Assembly (NCBI GenBank): GCA_023379005.1
Contig: JAMCTG010000005.1
Location: 124,001-188,000, forward strand
Length of the DNA stretch: 64,000 nucleotides
Direction: 5' to 3'
DNA from: Candidatus Babelota bacterium
Lineage (GTDB): Bacteria; Babelota; Babeliae; Babelales; Babelaceae
The notes under the pieces were generated by a model. It was not told where the DNA came from, did not search any database, and saw only the letters and a list, made by a program, of their open reading frames with translations. The position numbers and the translations under genes are program-made. This document shows, in pieces, positions 17,601-24,856 of the stretch (the stretch's first letter is position 1; the number at the start of each line of letters is the position of its first letter).

Positions 17601-18125
17601 CCAACTAATTTTGCCGATGCTATTAAACTTTCGGGAAAAAATATTATTTGTATTGGATTGCTGAAAAGTAATAAAATTATCACCACGAAAAAAGGTGATA
17701 AAATGTCTTTTACACAATTTGAAGATCAAAAAGGAAAAGCTGAAGTTATTGTTTTTCCTAAATTATATTCAAAAGTTGCCTTCTTACTTTCAGATTACAA
17801 TGTATTTGTTATTTCAGGAACTGTAGATGAACAATCTCAGACACAATGCAAAATTATTGCACAAAATTTGGTTCCTTTGGATTTATTTTTTGAGCAATGG
17901 CCAAATATACATAATTTATCAATTTCAGTTTCGGAAAATTTTATTTCAGACAAGTTACAAGATTTAAAAACTAAATTTTCCAAAGGTTCATGTAGGCTTC
18001 AATTATTGTATAAAGAAAATGAAAAAATTTTAAAATTGAACGCAAATCAAAAAATTGCTATCAATTCTAAATTAATTGAAGAACTAGATGCTTTACAACT
18101 CAGTCCAAAAATCATAATACATTGA
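14652..18125 (+). CDS. dnaE: DNA polymerase III alpha subunit
   Basis: Replicative polymerase of the C family, 1157 residues, a normal length. N-terminal PHP domain (HLHSDYSLLDG from about 8, then ITDHGN, GDCHY), the palm active site PDIDIDFC near 414-421, FGTM and KHAAGIVISP, then finger, HhH and OB-fold regions to the end. A GC-rich stretch around residues 311-330 (RIASGTPDIGEAHSG) sits just before the conserved YEKRLELE helix and looks like an inserted palindromic element (see repeat at 15582). Hairpin element R1 begins 7 bases after the stop. Confidence 0.97.
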   Translation: MDQHFTHLHLHSDYSLLDGAITVDKLINFGKQNKLKALAITDHGNIFGAVKFFQQAQKAGIKPILGIETYFTENAKVKDANNKYNHLILLVQNEKGYKNLCKLISYAYQEGFYFKPRIDYEILEKYSEGLIVTSACLGGHIPQLLMQDQYEKAYEKIDWFLKVFGPERFYLEVQPADQSEQKILNEKLFNIAKEKGVQLVAAGDCHYTSLDDHDAHEVMLSIQTQHKITDPDRFTFGDCRAYMRTAQEMLAEFKDHPEAVWNSGKIADMCDFTFKTGKLFFPQFQIPENFTQEEYFKTLCRQGLEDLFANGRIASGTPDIGEAHSGDKLHQKENYEKRLELEADLICKMGFVGYFLVVSDFIVWAKKNGIPVGPGRGSAAGSLVAWALQITDIDPIKYNLLFERFLNPERVSMPDIDIDFCIEGRDKVIEYVREKYGHDKVCQIITFGTMMAKGVIKDVARVLGLPFEDSNAITDLIPDQLKITLKEAVEAEPQLQELIKNNAIIAKIFDHAYRLEGITRHASKHAAGIVISPEAIDDVLPIYIPPKTNDLVTQYAMTELEYLGFLKMDFLGLKNLTLIKKTLDLIKQKHNFLLDINKIPLDCPKTFKLLCKGQTSGVFQLESEGLKDVLRRLQPACFEDIIAVNALYRPGPLGSGMVDDFIERKHGKQKISYLFDDLEPILNETYGVIVYQEQVMKIASKIAGYSLGEADILRRAMGKKKAEEMAAQKEKFVTKAVGLSYDKKKAEELFELMAYFAGYGFNKSHSAAYALIAYQTAYLKANYTSEFMACLISLEATNSDQMAFYVQEAKDINIAILPPDINQSQVNFSVCEGKIRFGLHGIKNVGMAALENIIADRTKNGPFKNLLDFCKRVDLRTCNKRVVENLIAAGAFDNLQGNRAQKTAELEKIMDIASEHKKALLTGQMDLFGMNISTDNMQDIDYSFESLEEWSDKVKLEKEKEVIGVYISAQPLDSYAKQVRWIAPTNFADAIKLSGKNIICIGLLKSNKIITTKKGDKMSFTQFEDQKGKAEVIVFPKLYSKVAFLLSDYNVFVISGTVDEQSQTQCKIIAQNLVPLDLFFEQWPNIHNLSISVSENFISDKLQDLKTKFSKGSCRLQLLYKENEKILKLNANQKIAINSKLIEELDALQLSPKIIIH
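15582..15641 (+). repeat. Possible GC-rich palindromic insert inside dnaE
   Basis: GC content jumps locally, and short self-complementary pieces are present (GGGGACCCC; CTTC...GAAG). About 20 codons add a low-complexity loop between a helix and the conserved YEKRLELE segment of DnaE. It shares no exact core with the inserts in tatD or at 58973, so family membership is unproved. Confidence 0.35.
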
Positions 18126-18132
18126 CCCTTCG

Positions 18133-18182
18133 ATCCCTCGATACAACCGACATTTTTTTAAAATGCCGGTCACTCGGGATGA
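18133..18182 (+). repeat. Hairpin element R1 (3' of dnaE)
   Basis: ATCCC-TCGATAC, an inner stem (ACCGACATTT with AAATGCCGGT, one mismatch), CACTC-GGGAT-GA. It lies 7 bases after the dnaE stop in the sense direction and pairs with R2 on the other strand. Confidence 0.85.
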
Positions 18183-18205
18183 CTTCAGGCATGTCTCCAT
18201 AAAAA

Positions 18206-18248
18206 ATCATGGTGAGTGAAATTGCAAAGCAATTTAGTATCGAACCAT
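18206..18248 (-). repeat. Hairpin element R2 (3' of phoH)
   Basis: On the minus strand: ATGGT-TCGATAC, inner stem AAATTGC-TTT-GCAATTT, CACTC-ACCAT-GAT. The first base overlaps the phoH stop codon. The inner stem-loop is the same as in R5a while the outer arms differ but still pair. Confidence 0.85.
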
Positions 18249-19633
18249 TACAACAATTCAGCAGCCAATTTACTAAGCTCACTTCTTTCACTTGTTTCAA
18301 GGAACACAGTGCCAAAAATTGGTTGCCCTTTGAATTTGGCACTTGTTACAACCAATCCGTTACTTGCAAAATCCAAATATGCAGAGTCGATTTGATATGG
18401 ATCTCCTGCAAGAACAATTTTACTTCCTTCACCCACACGGCTTACAATTGTTTTAACTTCATGCGGAGTTAAATTTTGTACTTCATCTATAAATATATAT
18501 TGGTATGGAATCGAACGACCACGCATATATGTAATTGCTTCAAGACTGATTTTTCCGTGTTTGACAAGATCATATAGTGGTGGAAGTTCACGCTCTTTTT
18601 CTTTCGCCCATTTTTTCATTTTGCCTTTTTTTCCATTTTTTTCTTCACCATGAGGAACTGAAATTTGATCACCATTTTGGGCATTAGCAGTATGTATTAT
18701 CAAATCCATATTATCATAAACAGGTTGCATCCAACTATGTAATTTTTCTTGAACATCGCCAGGCAAATAACCAATATCAGGACCTAATGGAATTACAGGC
18801 CTTGAAATCAAAATTTTTTCATAACCATGTTCAATTAAAACTTTATGCAAAGCGCAAACAAGAGTTAAAAAAGTTTTACCTGTTCCTGCTCCACCAAGTA
18901 GAGAAACAAATTGTACATTATCGTCAAGCAATAAATCGAATGTCATTAATTGTTGCACATTGCGAGGTTCAAATGGCCATTTTAAAGAAGGAGGAACAAC
19001 TTTTTTAAAATCCCCATTTGGTAAAAAACGATATACGTTATAATTATAGGGATTATGTCGACTTTCTAAAATTATGAATTCATTTGGCATCAACTGCATG
19101 GATTTTTTTAATTCATCAAGTTCTTCAGGAAAATCTTTTTTAAGCTGAATCGCAGGAACTTGGATTGTTGTCCATCCTTTATAGACTTGTTCTTCTGAAA
19201 CAACGTTTTTTAAATAATCGACTGACTGAATCCCAATTGCATCAGCTTTTATTCGTGCATTAATATCTTTGGATACAAAACGCACATCATACCCTTTTAA
19301 TTTTAATGACATGCATGTGCGTAAAATTTCATTATCAAGCAAATGTGGTTTTAAAGGAATTGGAACAGTTGGGTCTGCAAAAAGAACTCTTAAATTGCTG
19401 CCATTGTCTAATTCAACACCTTCGCGCAATGAACCTTTTTCTCGGAGCATATCAATCTGACGAATTACCTCACGAGTATTTCGGCCTTTTTGAGTATTAT
19501 CACCTTTAAAATGATCGAGCTCTTCAAGAACCATAATTGGAATACCAATCAATGCTTTTTCAAAACTAAAAAGAGCTTGAGGATCATGTATCAAAACATT
19601 CGTATCTATTACATATATTTTTTCTGACGCCAT
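18248..19633 (-). CDS. PIN-PhoH fusion (PhoH2/YlaK type) RNase-helicase
   Basis: 461 residues. N-terminal PIN domain (YVIDTNVLIHDP from residue 7; acidic residues of a metal-dependent ribonuclease) joined to a PhoH ATPase with Walker A GGAGTGKT at 247-254, the SRPVIPLG segment, IFIDEVQN as Walker B, and GDPYQID. Proteins of this PIN-PhoH layout are described as RNA helicase/ribonucleases. The gene stands alone between a convergent dnaE and a 60-base gap to the next minus-strand gene. Its stop is formed at the edge of hairpin element R2. Confidence 0.9.
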   Translation of the reverse strand: MASEKIYVIDTNVLIHDPQALFSFEKALIGIPIMVLEELDHFKGDNTQKGRNTREVIRQIDMLREKGSLREGVELDNGSNLRVLFADPTVPIPLKPHLLDNEILRTCMSLKLKGYDVRFVSKDINARIKADAIGIQSVDYLKNVVSEEQVYKGWTTIQVPAIQLKKDFPEELDELKKSMQLMPNEFIILESRHNPYNYNVYRFLPNGDFKKVVPPSLKWPFEPRNVQQLMTFDLLLDDNVQFVSLLGGAGTGKTFLTLVCALHKVLIEHGYEKILISRPVIPLGPDIGYLPGDVQEKLHSWMQPVYDNMDLIIHTANAQNGDQISVPHGEEKNGKKGKMKKWAKEKERELPPLYDLVKHGKISLEAITYMRGRSIPYQYIFIDEVQNLTPHEVKTIVSRVGEGSKIVLAGDPYQIDSAYLDFASNGLVVTSAKFKGQPIFGTVFLETSERSELSKLAAELL

Positions 19634-19694
19634 ATTTCAACCTTCAAAATCAATTATAGGGTTACTATACTCTAAATATAAAATTTTATAACTT

Positions 19695-20342
19695 TCATTT
19701 ACGTCTATTAATTCGTTTTAAAATCCAAATTACGAAGCAACTTAAAATAGCCCCAAAAAAACACCATACCGAAATAAAAGTTGCAAACCAAAAATAATAA
19801 GCAAAAATACATGAAGCTAATAATGCGAATCCAAAATATGGCATTAAAGAAACAGTAGAAATAAAAAATGGCGCTACAACTGCGCACACATAAAACATTA
19901 AACTTTTAACATCTACCCCTTCTGGTAAATAAATTTGATAACAAATACTATTTCCTAATATCGTTACGTCTGCCCCATATTTGATTAGATAAAAAAGTAA
20001 AAAAACTGAAAAGCACGTTCCAAAAATTGTTATTCCAAGTAAAATTTGTTTATTTAATTTTTTCCTCTCAAGAAAATATATCGATAACGGCATGTAAAAT
20101 GGCCAAATTAGTAATACAAAGGTTAAAAAGAAATAAACAGCAAAATTTTTTATAAAAATATTTGAAATTAGGCCATTCATGTATGCCCACAGTATACCCT
20201 CACTCAATTGTTGAATTGAAAATAGTAAAGGCACGCCTGCAAATAAAATTTGTCGACGTGCCTTTATTTCTTTTAAAGAAAAATAACCTAATACCATTAA
20301 TCCAGAGCTAGCTATCAAACTAGCCTTTAGTGAAAAACACAT
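19695..20342 (-). CDS. DUF6629-type integral membrane protein
   Basis: 215 residues with about six hydrophobic helices. The opening MCFS plus A-S within a helix, then FAGVPLLFSIQQLSEGILW, is the hallmark of the DUF6629 family as I recall it. AAGGAG ribosome site directly upstream. Function of the family unknown. C-terminal KRINRRK suggests a cytoplasmic tail. Confidence 0.7.
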   Translation of the reverse strand: MCFSLKASLIASSGLMVLGYFSLKEIKARRQILFAGVPLLFSIQQLSEGILWAYMNGLISNIFIKNFAVYFFLTFVLLIWPFYMPLSIYFLERKKLNKQILLGITIFGTCFSVFLLFYLIKYGADVTILGNSICYQIYLPEGVDVKSLMFYVCAVVAPFFISTVSLMPYFGFALLASCIFAYYFWFATFISVWCFFGAILSCFVIWILKRINRRK

Positions 20343-20383
20343 AAAAATTCTCCTTTTTTTATGTTTTCACCCCTTTATAAATT

Positions 20384-20411
20384 TTTATAATATTTGACAC
20401 TTGTGATACAA
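20384..20411 (-). promoter_or_regulatory. Weak candidate promoter for the DUF6629 gene
   Basis: Minus strand: TTGTAT (20411-20406), 16 bases, TATAAA (20389-20384), about 40 bases before the ATG at 20342. Confidence 0.35.
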
Positions 20412-20490
20412 TATTTTGCGAATTTTTCTTTTTTTTAAATCGTGATAAATAAAAATAATAATAACAATAATGCTGAGGAGCGATCTTTTT

Positions 20491-21084
20491 ATGAAAATTT
20501 TGGTTTTATTTTTCTTATTAAATTTTTTTAATTTAAATTGCATGGAACATGATTTCGGAACTCCAATTAATTTGGAACATTACCCATGTACTCTAGAAGA
20601 AGAATCTGTCGCAAGCCCAAAAGAATCAGAAATTATAATGCCACCAGATTATTTAAATCTAGATCAACATTATCATCTACAATCCGGATATTCTCACGTC
20701 GGGTTATGTTCTAAAAATTTCGGACAAAAACAAATAGCTGAAAAAGAAGAAGAAATATTAAATATAATAGATAAAATAACAGATTTTAAACAGCTAAGAA
20801 ACTATATAAAGGATGAAAGAAAATTATATAATGATTTAATAAAAAAAATGGAATCGCAAATTATTAATTTCTTATCAGTAAAAGAAAGTCAAAAAGGAAA
20901 TACTAATACTAGTCTTTTTTTTGCAATATTAATTGGAGCAACTGACTGGGTCAAAAAACATGACCAAGAAATAAAAGATCAAATAACTCAAAAAATTGAA
21001 GCTGTTGGCAAAACACCTATGGCTTTAGCTCTTCAATTGGAAGAAGAGGAAATCGCTGATATTTTATTTGATTATATAAAGTAA
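20491..21084 (+). CDS. Small exported protein with one ankyrin-like repeat
   Basis: 197 residues from the ATG at 20491, chosen because GAGGAG lies 12 bases upstream and a signal peptide (about 1-18, LFFLLNFFNLNC) then begins; the ATG at 20470 precedes the ribosome site. The middle is acidic and helical. Near the end, GKTPMALALQLEEEEIADIL has the TPLxxAxxxGxxxIVxxLL shape of a single ankyrin repeat. Overall function unknown. Confidence 0.6.
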   Translation: MKILVLFFLLNFFNLNCMEHDFGTPINLEHYPCTLEEESVASPKESEIIMPPDYLNLDQHYHLQSGYSHVGLCSKNFGQKQIAEKEEEILNIIDKITDFKQLRNYIKDERKLYNDLIKKMESQIINFLSVKESQKGNTNTSLFFAILIGATDWVKKHDQEIKDQITQKIEAVGKTPMALALQLEEEEIADILFDYIK

Positions 21085-21100
21085 TCAAAATTACATTACT

Positions 21101-22054
21101 TCACAACTGAGGTAAATTTTCTAAATTAATTTGAGATTCTAATAATTCTATAATATCCATTTGATGGAGTTGTTTTGCTAAATCAAGAGCTGTGTTTCCA
21201 CCATTATCTTCTATATTAATATCAGCTTTTGCTTTAATTAGTAATTTTACTATTTTAGGCTGGCCAGCAATAACTGCCTTCATCAGAGCTGTCTGCCCAT
21301 TGCTGTCTGTTTCATTGACGTCCCATGAAGTATACTTCGTGGCAAGACTAATCAATAATTTTACCATATCTTCATCGCCCTGATAGCTTACCCATGCAAG
21401 AGCAGGCCATTTCGTAGGGTGATATCTTACAGCATTTAAATCAGCTTTTGCTTTTATTAATAATTTGACTATATCTTTATGTCTTTTGCCTATTGCATAT
21501 CCTAGGGCAGTGTTCCCAGCCTTATCTTTTGCATTAACATCTGCGCCAGAATTAATTAATAATTTTGCTATATCGGTATGACCTTTCCAACTTGCCCTCA
21601 TAAGAGCAGTGTCTTCCGAGTTGTCTTTTAAATTAGCATCAAATTTTCCTAATGTTTTCAGCAATTGAATTAATAAGATTAAATTTCGAGGTAACTGTTT
21701 TTTTTCTAATTCATCATATATGTATTGATTCAAATTCTTAAAATCTTCTTCACTTAGCTGATTTAGTATCCAACTTTGATATCTTGTAATGTTATTTTTT
21801 TTATCAACAATTGTGTTTAAAAAGTGATAAAGTTTTGAGTTCACAAATTTTAAATTGATGAAATTTTTGTAACTTTGAATTAGACTTTTAATCAATGATT
21901 CAAGATTACTTTTATCAATACCTGGGATAAATTTTAGAATCTCTGCCTTTATATCTTGAAGTAATTTTTCAAACGGAAATGGCTCTTTTTTTTCTGTAAC
22001 CGGAACAGTTTCCTCCACTTCCTCCTTGCCTGGTGAAGGTTTTCTACCTTCCAT
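21101..22054 (-). CDS. F-box-like/ankyrin repeat protein, leader apparently frameshifted
   Basis: 317 residues from the ATG at 22054. Residues about 27-80 resemble an F-box: LLQDIKAEILKFI, then NLKFVNSKLYHFL matching the LV.K.W..L end of that motif. At least four ankyrin repeats follow (for example DTALMRASWKGHTDIAKLL and NTALGYAIGKRHKDIVKLL). In Legionella-like intracellular bacteria such proteins hijack host ubiquitin ligases; that role is inferred. Upstream, an ATG at 22107 with an AGGA ribosome site opens MKRLSYLMIFIAG, a signal peptide in another frame. The current frame reads LFAME across the junction, as in other leaders here. A one-base indel therefore seems to have separated leader and protein. 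Confidence 0.72.
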   Translation of the reverse strand: MEGRKPSPGKEEVEETVPVTEKKEPFPFEKLLQDIKAEILKFIPGIDKSNLESLIKSLIQSYKNFINLKFVNSKLYHFLNTIVDKKNNITRYQSWILNQLSEEDFKNLNQYIYDELEKKQLPRNLILLIQLLKTLGKFDANLKDNSEDTALMRASWKGHTDIAKLLINSGADVNAKDKAGNTALGYAIGKRHKDIVKLLIKAKADLNAVRYHPTKWPALAWVSYQGDEDMVKLLISLATKYTSWDVNETDSNGQTALMKAVIAGQPKIVKLLIKAKADINIEDNGGNTALDLAKQLHQMDIIELLESQINLENLPQL

Positions 22055-22107
22055 CGCAAATAAACCTTGCCGGCGATAAATATCATTAAATAAGATAGTC
22101 TTTTCAT
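22055..22107 (-). pseudogene. Signal-peptide fragment out of frame with the ankyrin gene
   Basis: From the ATG at 22107 (AGGAATAAAT before it) the minus strand encodes MKRLSYLMIFIAGKV, a typical leader start. One frame over, the same DNA gives GLFAME leading into the ankyrin protein. Joining the two with a single-base shift restores the usual leader of this genome. Confidence 0.5.
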
Positions 22108-22152
22108 ATTTATTCCTAAATTTCTACCCTTTTTATGAATAATATCACATCC

Positions 22153-22169
22153 ATTGCCAAATTGGCAAT
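22153..22169. promoter_or_regulatory. Perfect 17-bp palindrome, operator-like
   Basis: ATTGCCAA-A-TTGGCAAT, 46 bases upstream of the leader ATG at 22107 and 78 bases after the ligase stop. There is no T-tract, so an operator is more likely than a terminator. Confidence 0.4.
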
Positions 22170-22246
22170 AATATTGATTTTGGGTATATAAAACCAGGTT
22201 AAATTTAAAATATATGATAAATGATTTATAGAAAAATTTTGAAAAT

Positions 22247-23986
22247 TTAAGATTTTCTTTGTAACTGATAAAGTTCTATAAGTTCATGAACAGTTGTTGC
22301 TTGCTCGGGCGATTTGTCAGGACTGTAATTTACGAATCGAGGAAATCGCAATGCATATCCTAAATTATGATCCATTCTTCCTGCAGTGTGACTTGGAGAT
22401 TGAGTAATTTCATCTGCTCTCACTACCACAACAATTTTCGGATCTACCCAAACATCTGGTTCTAATTCTGGGGCACAGTCGACATTCTTTGGTTTATGAT
22501 CCATTTTATTATGATCGCACTTTTCTTTTAATTCTTTCCATTCATTATCTTTCAAACCGGTACCAACTTTTGCAACTGTCTGAAAGCGATCATTTTGTTT
22601 GTCATATACTCCGACTAAGAATGCTCCTATACCAAAAGATGCTCTCTTACCTTTTCCATAGTAATAACCAAGGACAACTGCATCTATGGTATCTTCTAAA
22701 TGACTTTTTTCATGTTTTTTTAATTTAATCCAGTTAAAATTTCTTTTTCCTGGTTGGTAAATTGAATCAGGCTTTTTTACAACTAAACCTTCAAGACCTG
22801 CTTCAATATTTTTAAGAAAATAATTTTCCAATTCTTTTGCAGTATTAATTTTCATTTCTTCAACAACTGCAACACGAGGATCTTTATAATTTTTGAAAAT
22901 TTTTATTAACTCATTTCTTCTTTGTTCATGAGTTAAATTTAATGTGCTTTTTCCATTTAGATATAAAAGATCAAATCCAAAAAATTTCAATGGAAGTTCT
23001 GCCGCAACTTCTTCAACTTCATGCTTTCTTTTTCTTTTTACAGTTTCTTGAAACGGCACAAATCTATCTGAATGCTCATCATATGCGATTGCTTCCCCTT
23101 CTAAAATAATATTATCCACATCAACATGAGATAATGCTTCTTTTAAATCAGGAAACATTTCTGACATATCCAATAGATTTCGGGAAAAAAACCAAATTTT
23201 TTGGGTTTTCGATTTATTATCAATATGTACTTGTAATCTAAATCCATCCAACTTTGGCTGTGCAATACAAGTACCAATTTTTTCAATAATTGCAGTTGCA
23301 GAAGGCAAACGCTCTGCAGCAGCTGGTCTGATCGGAATTCCGAGTTTGGGTTCAAAATGTTTAATTCCTTCAATGTTAGATTCTTTTAAAGTATAGGCTA
23401 TCAAACCAATATCTGCACAAACATTGTATGCATCTTCAATTTGGCTTCTTATTTTTTTTGAACCAACTAACATCCAAGAAAACGAGTCAATTAATGTCAT
23501 ATCAGAAAAACCAAGTCTTAACTGATCTAATATTATTGCTGCAATATAAGATGCATTTAAAGAACCTACATCTTTTAATAGTTTGTAAAGTTCGTTTTGT
23601 TTTTCTTCAGCAGATCCAGCTCCAGATATACTTTCTATGTGAACTAATCTTTCATAAACTTGTGTGACTGTAAGATCTTCAAGTATCGGCAAATTAGATT
23701 TTTGCAAAATTACAGCAACATCTCCAGTTTTATGAATCTCTTTTTCAAGTTCCTCAACTTCCATTCCAAGCAACTTTGCAATCACTTTATTGATACTTTT
23801 TTCAGCTAAATTAAATTGCATTTTTTGGTATGGCGGTCTTAGCGAGCCAAGAGATAAATAAGAAATTATTTGTGCTTCAGAAGATGTAGTTTTTTTTAAC
23901 AGGTCGGACAAAGTTTCAGTAATTTTCAAACGAGAATTTGTTTCATTTATAGCTAAAAAAGCAAATGCTACTTCAGTAAATTTCAT
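22247..23986 (-). CDS. lig: ATP-dependent DNA ligase (archaeal/eukaryotic type)
   Basis: 579 residues, full length for the DNA ligase I-like family. N-terminal helical DNA-binding domain, then the adenylation domain with motif I PKLDG (catalytic Lys about 245), FFSRN, ILEGEAIAYD, EGLVVKK and WIKLKKHE, then the OB-fold with FPRFV near the C-terminus. Seals nicks using ATP. Most bacteria rely on an NAD-dependent LigA; whether this genome also has one cannot be seen. The gene abuts pgsA, sharing one base with its stop, so they are co-transcribed. Confidence 0.93.
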   Translation of the reverse strand: MKFTEVAFAFLAINETNSRLKITETLSDLLKKTTSSEAQIISYLSLGSLRPPYQKMQFNLAEKSINKVIAKLLGMEVEELEKEIHKTGDVAVILQKSNLPILEDLTVTQVYERLVHIESISGAGSAEEKQNELYKLLKDVGSLNASYIAAIILDQLRLGFSDMTLIDSFSWMLVGSKKIRSQIEDAYNVCADIGLIAYTLKESNIEGIKHFEPKLGIPIRPAAAERLPSATAIIEKIGTCIAQPKLDGFRLQVHIDNKSKTQKIWFFSRNLLDMSEMFPDLKEALSHVDVDNIILEGEAIAYDEHSDRFVPFQETVKRKRKHEVEEVAAELPLKFFGFDLLYLNGKSTLNLTHEQRRNELIKIFKNYKDPRVAVVEEMKINTAKELENYFLKNIEAGLEGLVVKKPDSIYQPGKRNFNWIKLKKHEKSHLEDTIDAVVLGYYYGKGKRASFGIGAFLVGVYDKQNDRFQTVAKVGTGLKDNEWKELKEKCDHNKMDHKPKNVDCAPELEPDVWVDPKIVVVVRADEITQSPSHTAGRMDHNLGYALRFPRFVNYSPDKSPEQATTVHELIELYQLQRKS

Positions 23987-24549
23987 TAGTTAAACCTAAA
24001 ATTAAATTTTTTTCTAAAAATTTGGAAATAAAGCAATGCTGAATATAATGACCAAAATAAAGTCAGAGCAATTAAAATAATTTTCACACTTTCAAAATAT
24101 TTTCCCAAAACAATATTTGGATATGCAATAATAAATGTTAATAAAATAATTTGAAAAGTAGTTTTAATTTTAGCACTCATACTCACAGAAATTTGAAAAC
24201 ATTTGGTTAAAGCAATTTCCCTTAATCCCATTACAAATAGTTCTCTAGCAATTAAAATAACTGCAACATAATAATGAAAACGTTGAAAATATACGAGCGG
24301 AATTAAGCAACAAAAAAATAAAAATTTATCTGCGATAGGGTCTATAATTTTTCCAAATTCTGTCACCTGATTTCTTTGTCTTGCAAGATAACCATCGAAC
24401 AAATCAGTTAGTGCAATTAATAAAAATATTAATGCAAGCAACAAATTTATTTTGAAATTATTATAAGGAAAACAAAAACCAAAAAGTAATGGTAAAATTA
24501 GTGAAGAAAATAATCTTGAAAATGTTAATAAATTTGGAAGATTGACCAT
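23986..24549 (-). CDS. pgsA: CDP-diacylglycerol-glycerol-3-phosphate phosphatidyltransferase
   Basis: 187 residues with about five to six membrane helices. The CDP-alcohol phosphotransferase signature D-G-x2-A-R-x8-G-x3-D-x3-D is complete (DLFDGYLARQ...EFGKIIDPIADK). Starts MVNLPNLLTFSRL, typical of PgsA. Makes phosphatidylglycerophosphate, precursor of phosphatidylglycerol and cardiolipin, in the inner membrane. First gene of a pair with the ligase. Confidence 0.9.
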   Translation of the reverse strand: MVNLPNLLTFSRLFSSLILPLLFGFCFPYNNFKINLLLALIFLLIALTDLFDGYLARQRNQVTEFGKIIDPIADKFLFFCCLIPLVYFQRFHYYVAVILIARELFVMGLREIALTKCFQISVSMSAKIKTTFQIILLTFIIAYPNIVLGKYFESVKIILIALTLFWSLYSALLYFQIFRKKFNFRFN

Positions 24550-24572
24550 AATGTATATTAATAAAACTCCAT

Positions 24573-24710
24573 AAGAAGGTGGCCACTTTGTAGCTATGCA
24601 GATTGCCAGACGACTTGTCCTACTTCGCCAAGGCTACGAAGGACATACTACGCATTCTCAGTTATTAAACTTCTTTTTTTAATCTAATAATTCCGTTAAA
24701 GAAGGTGGCC
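24573..24710. repeat. Intergenic GC-rich palindromic element with 12-bp direct repeats at its ends
   Basis: AAGAAGGTGGCC occurs at 24573-24584 and 24699-24710. Between them lies a hairpin, TGTCCTACTTCG...CTACGAAGGACA, containing CGCCAAGGCTACGAAGGACA. That is close to CGCCAAGGCTACGACGGACA inside tatD (33003 onward) and to the insert at 59011. It fills most of the 220-base gap between pgsA and tRNA-Met, where I see no gene. Confidence 0.6.
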
Positions 24711-24770
24711 TGCCAGGCATTTTTCAATCCTCTTTAGCCAGAATATTTTCTCCGAAGCCTAAAAAATGAC

Positions 24771-24847
24771 TGGTGGCGACGCAGGGATTCGAACCCCGGA
24801 CCTTCAGATTATGATTCTGCTGCTCTAACCACCTGAGCTACGTCGCC
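24771..24847 (-). tRNA. tRNA-Met (CAU), elongator type
   Basis: Acceptor stem GGCGACG/CGTCGCC is perfect, discriminator A, CCA encoded (complement of 24771-24773). D-arm GCTC...GAGC, T-arm with GTTCGAATC. Anticodon loop ATCATAA gives CAU. The sequence resembles E. coli elongator tRNA-Met. The first pair of the anticodon stem is G-A (27-43), a mismatch. A CAU tRNA can also be the lysidine-modified tRNA-Ile; resemblance favours Met. Confidence 0.93.
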
Positions 24848-24856
24848 GCTAAAATT

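Noticed and set aside
18112-18472. Short frames on both strands around the dnaE/phoH junction
   Set aside because: They cross the hairpin elements and the end of phoH, with no motif of their own.
20394-20412. Promoter TTGACA...TACAAT before the gene at 20491
   Set aside because: The two boxes are only 7 bases apart, too close for a sigma70 promoter.
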